DNA of 64,000 nt. Origin: Globodera rostochiensis (lineage: Eukaryota; Nematoda; Chromadorea; Rhabditida; Heteroderidae). Made by a program: the position numbers and the translations under genes. Below, in pieces: positions 53,784-64,000 of this stretch (position 1 is its first letter; each line of letters begins with the position of its first letter). Under the pieces are notes generated by a model. The model did no database searches. It had not been told where the DNA came from and worked only from the letters and a program-made list of their open reading frames with translations. The stretch covers positions 3,391,804-3,455,803 of the forward strand of contig JAEVLN010000007.1 of assembly GCA_018350325.1 (NCBI GenBank), in the 5' to 3' direction.

Positions 53784-56700
53784 ATGCTTGGTGGTGGCGG
53801 CTTCGTGTCCGCAAGGTCCGCCGATAAAAGTTTGAATAAACACAAAAACAAAGCGCCAGAACGGAACGCCAAAATGCCGAAAATGGACAAGCCGCTAATG
53901 AATGTGGAAGAAGCGGGCAGCAGCAAAATGGCAATTGCTGAAGGGAGTCGACGCGAAAAAGTTTGAAATAGACTTACGTTAAAGAATTAAAAAAATTTAT
54001 TTTTAAAAATAGAATTTTATAACAGTCTAAGTCCTAGAAAATTCTTAAATTAAATAAAATTTATAAAAAGGTATATTAAAGGGCTCCCGGTCCGAGTGTT
54101 AGTAAAATTTAAATAAAAAATATTTTAAACTCAATAAAATATTTGAAAATTCCATTTTTCTTTATTGTTTCTATATATTTTTTCTTGAAAAAGAGGATTC
54201 AAATTTTACTAGGAAAATTCGAATCCTAATATTTAATTAAAATGTTTAAACTACCGAAAAATTAATTAATACATACTTGTAATTAAATTTTAAATTTTGT
54301 TTTTTCTAAATTGATTTTAAATAAATAAAATTAAAAAATGGGCAGGAGAAACGCGCATTCATCGAGCTCAGCGCGCTTTTGCCACTGACACCGCCAATCC
54401 GGGACCAACTGGACAAGACGGGCACCCTCCGCGTCTCAATTTCCTTTCTGTATTTGTTTAATAATTTTAATTTATATTTTCAACAAATTATTTAAAGAAA
54501 ACTTCAACGCCTGTTCGGCACATTGGCTGCCGTTTCAAATGCATCAAATTTGAAAAAAAGCGTAATTTGTGGACCCACGACATCGAAGGTGGACGACGCA
54601 TTTGAACAAACTGCGCAAAATGCCGCAGGCTTTTATGGCCTTGGGATGTCAAAAATTTGTTTTGATAGTGCCAGCGGAAAGCCGGAATTGATGCACCAAT
54701 TTGCCTACAATCTGTTCCAGGTCAATGAAATTTTTGGATTTTCTACGAAAAAAACGTCCAATCTTGATCAACAGATTTGAATTTTTCTGTTCATTTTGTC
54801 CTGACCAATTCAATTTAGATGCGTAATTGATCATGATCAGATCATTAAACACAGTCCTGATTAGAATAGCAATCGATAATGATTAGAATAGTAATCGATA
54901 ATGATTAGAATGTAATCGATCATGATCAGATCAATATTGATCAAATATTTCACACTTTTTGTTCTAAATGCATTAGAAATCATAAAGGCAATGGACGGGT
55001 TTGTGATCGTTCTGGACTGTGAAGGCAAGGTGGTGTACACAAGTGAGACCGTAGCTGTACACCTTGGCCTAGCCCAGGCATGTTTTTGAACTAATTGAGC
55101 ATTAAGATTATTTTTCAAAAAATAGAGCTTTTAAAAATATTTATATTCAAAGTTTAATATATAAATATCATTAATTCAGCTAGTTTTGCCAGATTCTCAT
55201 ATTGAGTTAACTAAATGTTATAAAAGAATTTTAAAAATAGTTTCAATTTAAAGAATTTTAAAAATATAAAAGTTTTACTTTTGTTGAACAGGTTGAACTT
55301 GCGGGCATCGCGCTTGCAGACTTCTTGCACCCGGACGACGCGCCGTTGCTGCGCGATCTGCTTGCATTGCATTTGCCTGCACGCGCCTTTCGCGTAAATG
55401 TCACAAATAAAAATGGTTTTTAAAATTTATTATTTTACACCCAAAGGTTCTTCAACCAGAGTTGCGTTTTACGTTGCGCTTTCGTTGCACGCCGGGACGA
55501 CGTGCCATGATGGGCTGCAACGGCATGGGCATGCAGCCCGGCTTCAAGCCCATCCACTTCATGGGCACGCTGCACGCGGACGATGACGGAAGATTTATGG
55601 TTAGTGGTGATCAGGCATTTATTTGATCAATACGGCAAAAAAATGCATTCTGGCTGGGGCTAGGATTTTTTTCTCATGCCAAACCCGGAAGCGCCCAGTT
55701 TGGTGCCATCAAATGCCCCCCCCAAGGGGCTGAAATTTTTTCCCCTAATTTTTCAATATTTACTTTTATTTTTATTATTTGTTTTATTTCTGCCATTGCG
55801 GATTTTTGTAAAAATTCCATACATTTTTTGTCAAAAAGTACGCAAGACCACAGCCAAGCCCTTGGAAAAAATGAATTTTATCATTCAATGATGCCATCTT
55901 TAGGGGTGTATGCTAACCCCGAGTCGGGGAAGGGTTCGGGGTCGGGGAAAACGCCGAAAAATGGCCTAAATTTGCGGGGTCGGGGTGACAACCTAGTCTA
56001 TAGTATTTAAATCACTTTTTTAAGGTTGTTTAATTACTCATTTTTACTGTACCCTTTTGTGTTAGGGCTACGGTCAACCATCGGTGGCCTACGGTCTCAA
56101 CGAACTTCGACTTTGGTTGATGGCAAAAAAAAAACTGTTAAAAATTAATAAACATACTAGCACATCAATGTTTATGTTCCGTGCAACTCCAGCTCTTCAA
56201 CTAATTTTTGTTGACAATTGGTAAATTTAGAAAAAAACAAAATTAGGTAATTAAAATGGGCCACCATTTAAGTTTCACGGAGCTGACCAAATTTATGCCG
56301 GATTCTCTGCTAAATCAATCGCTTTATTCGTTTATTCATCCGGCCGATGTGAACCAACTTTGCGAGGTCACGTGCATTTTTTTGTGATGAGAAAATTAAA
56401 ATTTCACATTATTTTTAAAACAGCATTTACCTTATGATTTATTTAAAAAGAAAAATGAATTAAATTAATAAATAAATTTGTTTTGAGGCCGCAATTACAC
56501 TGATTATTGTCGTCTTGTTGCAGGTTCAACAAACCGGTGAGTGTTGGAAATTGGGTTCATAAACTCGAACATTTTTCCCAACAACTCTTAAGGGGCTGGG
56601 TGAGCTTCCGGTGGAAAATTGTGGCCAAAAGAAATTTTAAGTTTTTGTTGCTCAATTTTCCCACTGGTTTGGTGTCCAATTTAATCATTTTTACCCCATT

Positions 56701-59700
56701 TGAGAATATTTATGACCAAACCAAGTGTAAAATATTTTAAATAGTTCAAATTTTTTTTGAAAAAATCTTTTTTATTTTTTGAAAAAATGATTTTCATTTA
56801 ATATTCAGCCCTCCGGGGAGGTCAAGCGCTCAGTGCGTTCTTTCGTCTGTTGAATGCCGAGGGGGGCTGGCATTGGGTTCAGTGCCGTCTGTGCACCACA
56901 ATCACAAGTCGGTTGCCATCATTGACCCAAATTGTTGTCGGTGTGTGCTCAATTGTCAGGTCGCAAAACTTTTATTTTATTGATTTTGAAAAAATGCCAA
57001 GAATTTTTAATTAAATTTAAATCTTCCATTTAAATTCTGGCAAATTAAAATGAAAAAATTCAAAATATAGTTTTTTTAATTACTATATTTAAACCGATAC
57101 ATCAATTACCTATTTTAATCATCTGATTTGGCTTGGTCCGCAAATTTTGATCAAACCAAATGCCATCTATGGCAGTCTCTGAACAAATGGCGTCCGGACA
57201 ATCCGTCAGAGGACAATAGGGGGACCTTTTTGATTTCCAATTCGTAATTTTCTCAATTATTCTCGATAAATTATTTAAATACAGGATTAAAGGTGACTCT
57301 AATTAGCTTCTCATTCTTAGAAAAAATGTCGGGTTTTTGCCAGTTGAGGAATTTTGGGGTTTTTTGCTTAGTCGACAAAATGTCGCCTCGACGAAATGTC
57401 GTAGTTGGCTTAGTCGACGAAATGTCATGCTGTCAAAAATGTTTTGCCAAATTCGGGCGTTTAAAAGTTTGTCTTATTTTAGACCCCTAAATCTTATTTT
57501 TGGTCTTCGATGTCCTTAATTTGAAACATTTTCGATGGAAGCCATGTTTTAAAATAATGTCGTCACCCGCGGCCTTTTATGAAAAAAATGTTGCTAACTG
57601 TGGAATCCACTTTTACCAAAAAGCCCTTTTTAATTGTATCATTATAGAGTCATTAAATGGAATCAATTAAAATAATCCCATTTATTCATTCCAAATGCTT
57701 TAGAACAGTGCCTTTGAATGCCAGAATGTTTGTATTCAGTCCGTACGCTCCCCCCCCCCCCCCCCAAACTTGCCAAAGGTCCCCGACCAGATTGGCATTT
57801 GTTCGACTCCTCCCCCTACTAATATTTCAATTTAAAAATTTATACAAAGTATATGTACAGTCTAGAACAAAAGTGCCATTAATGTAAAAAATACACACAC
57901 CATCATAATTTGTAGTAATAAAAACTAAAAAAAGTCCCATTTACGTCCCAACTAACCCAAATAGGAATTGCCAACAATAGGAATCGCCAACAAATAAAAA
58001 ATCACTACACTATCACACAAACGAATTTCCATGCCACTAGGGTGGCACGGGACCGGGACCAGTACTGAAAGGGTCAATTTTTTCCATTCTGGTACTGAAA
58101 TTTTAGTCCCGGTTTTTCAAAATTTTCTTTAAAATCCCCTTATAATGGTCCCGGTTTTTACCAATCATTTTTTTTCGCCCAGTAGTCCCGGTTTTTTTTT
58201 TGACCGGGACCAAATTTAGTCCCGGTCCCGGTTTTTCCAAAAGTCCCGGTACCGTGCCACCCTACATGCCACTGATTCAGTTTTTTCCGGTCTTTTTATC
58301 GCCTTCATTTTTTTTTTGATGAGCTCCCTTTCTTGTTTTTCTGCAGTGCCTTCTTGAGCGCTTCTGCGGCCTGCAATTAGTGGGATCAATTAAGAGCATT
58401 GTACTTGATTTTAGAGCCCGGTCGAGACGAGAATCTCGTCTCGAGATTTCGAAAAATTTCGACTCGAGATCTCGCTCGAAGAAATTTTCCGAGATTTTTC
58501 CGAGAATCTCGTGCTTTTTCGAGATTCTTGTCTCGAGATCTCGAAAAATCTCGACTTGAGATCTCGCTCGAAGCTCAAGTCCGGGCTCTACTCGGACACC
58601 TAATTTCAAGTGCCTAAATTTTGCCTGTAATAATCGAGACCATAATAAAATGGCAGTGTTATTCAAATCTGTTTCTTAATGTCATCGGACGGGTCGTGAA
58701 AACTCAGTTTTATCTCTTCAACTTACATCATCTGCCTGCGGCCGATTATACCATGGGTGTCCTTTCGTTCTCGATGGGTCCTTTCTCGCTTTTGCCTAAT
58801 TTAAAAAAGGTCAATTTTTTTTTGTAAGCTTTTCAGGAATTTTTTTATGGCAAAATTTTTTTCAAAATTATGGCATTTGCCATAAAAATAGCCCAATTGG
58901 CATCCCTGTACCCCCTATGAATTTTCATTAAATTTTCGGGGAGGGGTGGGGGGAGTTCCCGTCCACCCTCTGGTTATACGTCAATGATTTAATATATTGC
59001 AATTGACAATTTGCTTCAGTCTTCCGCCTGAAATAATTAAGGGCCAACAAATCGGTGAGAGAAATAATGAGGGAGCTCGGAATGTCGTCAGGACACATTA
59101 AATAATTGGCAATGTGTTTGTTTTGATGGCAAAAAGAATTTAAACTATCCCTAATCCTGCAAGAAAACTATGTCAGGCATCTAATTAAGCGGCCCAATTG
59201 CCCTGTAATCCCCAAAACCATAAATTTTGCACTGTTATACAAAAAAGTGTCTGTTGTTTGTTAATGTCGTCATTGGTCGGGCTGAAAACTCAGTTTTATC
59301 TCTTGAACTTACAGCAGGTGGTTGTTGCAACGACGACTCGAGAACATATGGTCCTTGCTTCGACGACTGGGGAGGTGGTTGTTGCTTCGACGACTCGAGA
59401 ATGTGTGGTCGGTACTCCGTCGACTCGGTAATACGAAAACCTTCATTGTAGGGCATTCCGCTTCCGATGCAGTAACGGAAAAATGCCAACATCAGCGAAA
59501 GAATAATGACGGAGTGCGAGTACATGACTTTTTGTTGTTGTTTTGTTGAAGGCTTTACTGTAAAAAGACTAGAACTTTTGTCGAAAATTCAGTGGAATGG
59601 ATTAGGCAAATTTAACGAATAATTTGTTCGATTTGTAGAAATTATATGGAGAAATGGCCATTCTTCACTCCGTTTTATATCGCTTCGCCAAACAGCGGCG

Positions 59701-61964
59701 GGTGAGGCTGGCTAATGCGCGTGTAAATGTGAAGTGCGTGGCATTGTCATGGGCATATTTTAGCCATCATTTCTGATTCTTTTTTGGCATTTTTCTCCTA
59801 TTCACAAAGGGCACTCGTATCTTGGCATTATTCTCCTATTCACAAAGGGCATTAAATATCTATTTTAGCATTATACATTCATTCACAAAGGGCACTAATA
59901 TCTTGGCATTATTCTCCAATTCACAAAGGGCACTCATACCTTGGCATTATTCTCCTATTCACAAAGAGCAGTAATATCTATTTTAGGCATTATACACATT
60001 CATTCACAAAGGGCACTCATATCTTGGCATTATTCTCCAATTCACAAAGGGCACTCATACCTTGGCATTATTCTCCTATTCACAAAGGGCACTCATATCT
60101 TGGCATTATTCTCCTATTCACAAAGGGCACTCATATCTGTTTTGGCATTATACATTCATTCACAAAGGGCACTCATATCTTGGCATTATTTTTCTATTCA
60201 CAAAGGGCACTCATATCTTGGCATTATTCTCCTATTCAAACAGGGCATTAATATCTATTTTAGCATTATACATTCATTCACAAAGGGCACTCATATCTTG
60301 GCATTATTTTCCTATTCACAAAGGGCACTCATATCTGTTTTGGCATTATACATTTATTCACAAAGGGCACTCATATCTTGGCATTATTTTCCTATTCACA
60401 AAGGGCACTCATATCTTGGCATTATTCTCCTATTCACAAAGGGCACTCATATCTGTTTTGGCATTATACATTCATTCACAAAGGGCACTCATATCTTGGC
60501 ATTATTTTCCTATTCACAAAGGGCACTCATATCTGTTTTGGCATTATACATTCATTCACAAAGGGCACTCATATCTTGGCATTATTTTCCTATTCACAAA
60601 GGGCACTCATATCTTGGCATTATTCTCCTATTCACAAAGGGCACTCATATCTGTTTTGGCATTATACATTCATTCACAAAGGGCACTCATATCTTGGCAT
60701 TATTCTCCTATTCACAGAGGGCACTCATATCTGTTTTGGCATTATACATTCATTCACAAAGGACACTCATATCTTGGCATTATTCTCCTATTCACAAAGG
60801 GCACTCATATCTTGGCATTATTCTCCTATTCACAAAGGGCATTAATATCTATTTTAGCATTATACATCCATTCAGAAAGGGCACTCATATCTTGGCATTT
60901 TTCTCCTATTCACAAAGGGCACTCGTATCTTGGCATTATTCTCCTATTCACAAAGGGCATTAATATCTATTTTAGCATTATACATCCATTCAGAAAGGGC
61001 ACTCATATCTTGGCATTTTTCTCCTATTCACAAAGGGCACTCGTATCTTGGCATTTTTCTCCTATTCACAAAGGGCACTCGTATCTTGGCATTATTCTCC
61101 TATTTACAAAGGGCATTAATATCTATTTTAGCATTATACATTCATTCACAAAGGGCACTCATATCTTGGCATTATTCTCCTATTCACAAAGGGCATTAAT
61201 ATCTATTTTAGCATTATACATTCATTCACAAAGGGCACTCATATCTTGGCATTATTCTCCTATTAGAAAGGGCATTAATATCTATTTTAGCATTATACAT
61301 TCATTCACAAAGGGCACTCATATCTTGGCATTATTCTCCTATTCACAAAGGGCATTAATATCTATTTTAGCATTATACATTCATTCACAAAGGGCACTCA
61401 TATCTTGGCATTATTCTCCTATTCACAAAGGGCACTCACCTGCTCAATATCTTTTAAATTGCAAAAGTTGGGTTTACGGTAACATGCTAATTCGTTTTTT
61501 TAAATCTGACGGATTGTCTCCGGAGGAGCCTATTAAATAGAGTGGCACCGCTGAATTGACGCTACAGAGAATTAGCCGATAGCAAAATCCCGGATCTTGA
61601 TCGGGTCCCGGGAAATCCTGGGTTTTTCGCTCTAGAATTATTGCTCTGTTTTTGAAATATTGCAATCCCTGTCCCGGTTTTTGAACCCGGGAATTCCCGA
61701 TGCCGTGCAACTCTGGCATTCGGTATAAAACATTTTTAACAATGCAGTGAGGTTGAGCAATTCAACACGGTGCTGGACGTGCTGCAGATGAACAGCAACA
61801 ACACCAACAACAGCTCGAGCATTGGCAATAAACACAAAGACAGTGTCGGCGTGCTCGGCTACTATTCCAACAAATTCTACGTGAATGGTGGTGACACAAC
61901 AGCTGGCGGTGCCGAAGCAGGACGACGATTCTCCTCCTCCTCAACATTGATGGATTTGGAATGA
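53784..61964 (+). CDS. bHLH-PAS transcription factor, SIM/NPAS-like (about 12 exons)
   Basis: A nuclear class I bHLH-PAS regulator that should pair with an ARNT/AHA-1 partner. Exons: 53784-53960, 54346-54449, 54498-54720, about 54977-55077, 55292-55393, 55447-55599, about 56066-56113, 56161-56220, 56272-56367, 56524-56536, 56809-56959, 61748-61964. bHLH: SRREKEKRAFIELSALLPL, DQLDKTGTLRVSISFLKL. PAS-A: AMDGFVIVLDCEGKVVYTSE, HLGLAQVELAG, FLHPDD. PAS-B: MFMFRATPALQLIFVDN, FTELTKFMPDSLLNQSLYSF, GGQALSAFFRLLNAEGGWHW, GVCSIV. The last intron join (phase 2, giving SIVSEVEQFNTVLDVLQ) crosses 4.8 kb holding a secreted-protein gene on the other strand. The intron after PAS-A exon 4 starts with GC (55078). 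The exon 3-4 join is unresolved. The basic region looks degenerate (few Arg). HIF- or trachealess-type identity is possible. Confidence 0.85.
56524..56536 (+). CDS. 13-nt microexon of the bHLH-PAS gene
   Basis: GTTCAACAAACCG lies between TTGTTGCAG and GTGAGT. It takes the frame from phase 0 to phase 1, exactly what is needed to join QLCE to LRGGQALS; without it the PAS-B frame breaks. It is conserved in the inverted copy (near 51490-51505). Confidence 0.75.
58038..58264. mobile_element. MITE (TAGGGTGGCACGG ends), right arm copy
   Basis: Same element as 50416-50642 in opposite orientation, flanked by CATGCCAC on both sides (58030-58037, 58265-58272). Because the insertion site is shared, the element predates the inverted duplication. 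Confidence 0.9.
58305..59525 (-). CDS. Secreted lysine-rich protein, nested in the bHLH-PAS last intron
   Basis: Unrecognised family; candidate parasitism effector. Exon 1 (59525-59313) encodes a signal peptide (MYSHSVIILSLMLAFFRYC) and a Pro/Glu/Ser-rich segment with repeated SSKQQPPPQ-like words, ending at GTAAGT. Exon 2 (58795-58727) gives AKARKDPSRTKGHPWYNR, and exon 3 (58370-58305) gives AAEALKKALQKNKKGSSS plus lysines and a stop. All joins are phase 0, giving about 115 residues with no cysteines after the leader and probable disorder. Exon 1, the intron start (GTAAGTTCAAGAGATAAAAC) and promoter match the gene at 62922-63648. Assignment of exon 2 is less sure, because its donor region is itself a copy of the exon 1 donor region. 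A dispersed TAGAGCCCGG element lies in intron 2 (58412-58590). Confidence 0.65.
58412..58590. mobile_element. TAGAGCCCGG-type MITE, TCTCGAGA-rich
   Basis: The ends TAGAGCCCGGTC and CCGGGCTCTA are inverted, and the interior is nearly all TCTCGA, CGAGAT and AAAAAT words. Related debris lies at about 3585-3725, 10140-10265, 12475-12620 and 16198-16270. The flanks (CTTGATTT and CTCGGACA) do not match, so the duplication is lost. Confidence 0.6.
59526..59784 (-). promoter_or_regulatory. Duplicated promoter of the secreted lysine-rich gene
   Basis: About 260 bp upstream of the start codon are nearly identical to 63649-63916 in front of the paralogue. They contain TATAAAA (minus strand, 59673-59679, about 150 bp before ATG; same spacing in the paralogue), the GATATAAAACGGAGTGAAG context and ATGCCA at 59739-59744. 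Conservation of this block beyond the coding exon suggests that the whole promoter unit was duplicated. Confidence 0.65.
59785..61437 (-). promoter_or_regulatory. DOG-box tandem array upstream of the secreted gene
   Basis: More than 40 units of two alternating types, TTGGCATTATTCTCCTATTC and TTGGCATTATACATTCATTC (or TTAGCATTATACATTC), each followed by ACAAAGGGCACTCATATC. On the minus strand, the orientation of the gene starting at 59525, I count about 33 copies of ATGCCA. ATGCCA is the published dorsal-gland promoter motif (DOG box) of cyst nematodes. The long plus-strand frames through the array (340 and 492 codons) come from the stop-free repeat and do not look like genes. It lies in the last intron of the bHLH-PAS gene. 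Confidence 0.75.
61438..61747. other. End of the bHLH-PAS last intron
   Basis: Contains CCGGGA-rich sequence (61590-61715) like that of other MITEs, and ends in AACAATGCAG, the acceptor of the C-terminal exon. Confidence 0.5.
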
Positions 61965-62921
61965 AATTTTTTTATCTGTCTACGAATAAATGTTGCGCGG
62001 ATTGTTAAAAAAACTTAGGAAGGATTTGTGATTTTTGGATTTACAAAAAATATGCGATTGACTTATCAAAACAGATCACAAAAATGTTCAAAATTTATGC
62101 GATTACATTAAAGAATTAATTAAATAATTTAAAATCAGACTCGATCACATAAAGACGACCTCCCCAAGGCAAATGGGGGTTTTGATCTGATAATTTTTGA
62201 ACGATTGGGGGGTTTGATCGGGTAATTTTTGAACAATTGGGTGGTTTGATCGGGTAATTTTTGAACAATTTTGGAGCTTGATCAGATAATTTCTGAACAA
62301 TCATGCTTGGCCAGATAATTTCTGAACAATCATGCTTGATCAGATAATTTCTGAACAATCATGCTTGATCAGATAATTTCTGAACAGTCATGCTTGATCA
62401 ATAATTTTTGAGTAATTAGGTGGTTTGATCGGGTCCCCCCCCCCCCATTAACGAAACATTTTAATGATTTTAAAATATTTTTAAATTAAAATGTAACACA
62501 TCTTCTTGAATTTTTGCTTTTATTTTCTTAACAAAAATCATTAAATGTTCAAAAAATTTCCCCGGCGGCGCCGACAGGCGACGGAGAATCCCAAAAAAAA
62601 AATTCGGTATCGGCAGTTCGGTAAAATAGCGCGGCAATACCGTACCGTGCTGAACACTACATGCCAAAGGTCCCGACCAGATTGGCATTTGTTCGACTTC
62701 TCCCCCCTCCCCCCCCCCCTCTAATATTTCAATTTAAAAATTTATACATGTATACAGTCTAGAACAGAAGAGCGATTGATGTAAAAAATACACACACCAT
62801 CATAATTTGTAGTAATAAATACTAGAAAAAAGCCCCATTTTACGTCCCAACTAATCTAAATAGGAATCGCAACCAAATAAAAAATCACTACACTATCACA
62901 CAAACGGATTCCAAATGCCGC
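61965..62921. other. Convergent spacer: minisatellite and shared 3' flank
   Basis: Downstream of the bHLH-PAS stop. Holds a 29-bp minisatellite (about 62175-62425, TTGATCAGATAATTTCTGAAC plus AATCATGC, about eight units), a short poly-C run, a GC-rich palindrome (62562-62586), and from about 62650 the 3' flank shared with the other lysine-rich genes. Confidence 0.65.
62175..62425. repeat. 29-bp minisatellite with TGATC
   Basis: About eight units of GATCAGATAATTTCTGAACA plus ATCATGCTT, more diverged at the left end (GATCGGGTAATTTTTGAAC). It lies between two convergent genes. Confidence 0.85.
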
Positions 62922-63648
62922 TCATTCACGGGGTTTTTTCGCTTTTGATGAGCTGGCTTTCTTTTCTTTCTTGGCTCTCTTTTCTTCGTCCTTGGCTCTC
63001 TTTATTTCGTTCTTGGCTCTCTTTTCTTCGTCCTTGGCTCTCTTTATTTCGTCATTGGCTCTCTTTTCTTTGGCCTTGGCTTCCTCTTTTTTGGCTTTCT
63101 TCTGTGCCCTTTCCAACGCTTTATCGACCTGCAATTGGTGATCCATTAGAGGAGGATTGTATTTGATCATGACCCCCAGACTGAGACAATAAAATCTTCA
63201 TATTTTAGGCATTTTCCTTGAGAAAATGCAATTTTTAGGCATTTTCCCAAAAATTCTTGAAAGAAATTCAAATTTCAGGCACTTTTTCCCAGAATTTCTT
63301 CCTGCAAGAAAATCTATGTATGTCAGGCATCTAATTAAGGCCCAATTGCCCTGTAATCCCCAAAACCATAAATTTTGCCCTGTTATACAGAAAAGTTTCT
63401 GTTTTTAATGTCATCATTGGTCGGGTTGAAAACTCAGTTTTATCTCTTGAACTTACAATAGGTGGTGGTGGCGCCGACGACTCGATAATATATGGTCGGA
63501 ACTCCGTCGGCTCGGTAGGATAATTATATGGTAGTTGCTCCGACGACTCCAAAATACGAAAACCTCCATTGTAGGGCATTCCGCTTCCGATGCAGTAACG
63601 GCAAAATGCCAACATCAGCAAAAGAATAATGACGGAGTGCGAATGCAT
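62922..63648 (-). CDS. Secreted lysine-rich protein, two exons
   Basis: Unrecognised family; candidate effector. Exon 1 (63648-63457, 64 codons) has a signal peptide (MHSHSVIILLLMLAFCRYC, likely cleavage near IGSG) and a Pro/Glu/Ser/Tyr-rich stretch with two FRPYIIES/FRILESS-like words. Exon 2 (63128-62922) begins VDKALERAQKKAKKEEAKAK and continues as nearly pure Lys/Glu/Ala/Arg with repeats of EIKRAKDEEKRAK, ending KKPRE. The join is phase 0 (GTAAGT donor, TTGCAG acceptor), giving about 132 residues, probably a single charged helix or disordered. The intron end (63129-63195) is the single-copy form of the 60-bp unit amplified at 48661-49380. Upstream lies a promoter and repeat array identical in plan to that of the 59525 gene. 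Confidence 0.75.
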
Positions 63649-64000
63649 AACTTTTTTTGTTTGTTAGTGTTCTTGTTAGCTTTGTTGTAAAAAAAGAGTT
63701 TAACTTTGTCAAAATTATTTTTAGAATCACAAAATTAAACGAAATGGTTTTTTCGATTTGTAGAAATTATATGGAGAAATGGCCATTCTTCACTCCGTTT
63801 TATATCGCTTCGCCAAACAGCGGCGGGTGAGGGTGGCTAATGCGCGTGTAAATGTGAAGTGCGTGGCATTGGCATGGGCATATTTTAGCCATCATTTCTG
63901 ATTATTTTTTGGCATTTTTCTCCTATTCACAAAGGGCACTCGTATCTTGGCATTATTCTCCTATTCACAAAGGGCATTAAATATCTATTTTAGCATTATA
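63649..64000 (-). promoter_or_regulatory. Second promoter copy and start of a second DOG-box array
   Basis: Near-identical to 59526-59885: TATAAAA on the minus strand at 63798-63804, and two overlapping ATGCCA copies (63864-63875, TGGCATTGGCAT on the plus strand). From 63910 the CTCCTATTCACAAAGGGCAC repeats begin and run off the window. The array is thus part of the duplicated unit. Confidence 0.7.

Noticed and set aside
58412..58590. Target-site duplication for the TAGAGCCCGG element here
   Set aside because: Flanking 8-mers CTTGATTT and CTCGGACA do not match, so only the inverted ends were reported.
59941..61540. Plus-strand frames of 340, 492, 155 and 89 codons across the right-hand array
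   Set aside because: All read the same stop-free 35-40-bp repeat in different frames, and three frames are open at once. This is a property of the unit and not evidence of a repetitive protein; no leader or splice structure supports a gene.

Overview
The window looks like nuclear DNA of a nematode, most probably a plant-parasitic cyst nematode (Globodera/Heterodera type). It is AT-rich. Its multi-exon genes have short introns, and at least five introns use GC-AG borders. It carries BTB-BACK-MATH paralogues of the kind expanded in these worms, and small secreted lysine-rich proteins preceded by many copies of ATGCCA, the published dorsal-gland (DOG box) motif of cyst nematodes. The genus is an inference; no marker gene settles it.

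Layout. (1) 1-9.8 kb: one 5' exon of an unrecognised minus-strand gene (600-828), then repeats and a complete hAT transposon (5709-7951) with a perfect 8-bp target-site duplication and an apparently intact transposase. (2) 9.9-30.4 kb: one minus-strand gene of about 49 exons encoding a ROS1/sevenless/ROL-3-type receptor tyrosine kinase, with signal peptide, Cys-rich N-terminus, beta-propeller-like and fibronectin III regions, one membrane helix, a kinase domain with all key motifs, and a disordered tail. (3) 30.4-40.2 kb: satellites, a possible short two-exon gene, a one-exon secreted nucleoside-hydrolase-like gene (35780-36979) and a five-exon aldo-keto reductase (37974-40161). (4) 41.2-49.7 kb: two head-to-head BTB paralogues. 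The minus copy is complete (BTB-BACK-MATH). The plus copy is a chimera in which BTB and half of BACK run into a 60-bp tandem array and then a lysine-rich tail. (5) 50-62 kb: a SIM/NPAS-like bHLH-PAS gene on the plus strand (53784-61964), with an inverted partial copy of its PAS-B half at about 50.3-52.2 kb. Its 4.8-kb last intron holds an opposite-strand secreted-protein gene (58305-59525) and an array of about 35-40-bp units with some 33 copies of ATGCCA. (6) 62-64 kb: a paralogous secreted lysine-rich gene (62922-63648) with a duplicated promoter and the start of a second array.

The most interesting system is the secreted lysine-rich family: signal peptide exon, conserved intron end, K/E-rich last exon, conserved 3' flank, duplicated promoter and DOG-box array. 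Its last exon occurs four times here, once fused to the BTB gene, and the intron segment before that exon is what has become the 60-bp array. The second theme is a burst of hAT-type elements: at least a dozen have readable TIRs and 8-bp duplications, and one TIR appears to supply a splice acceptor of the kinase gene.
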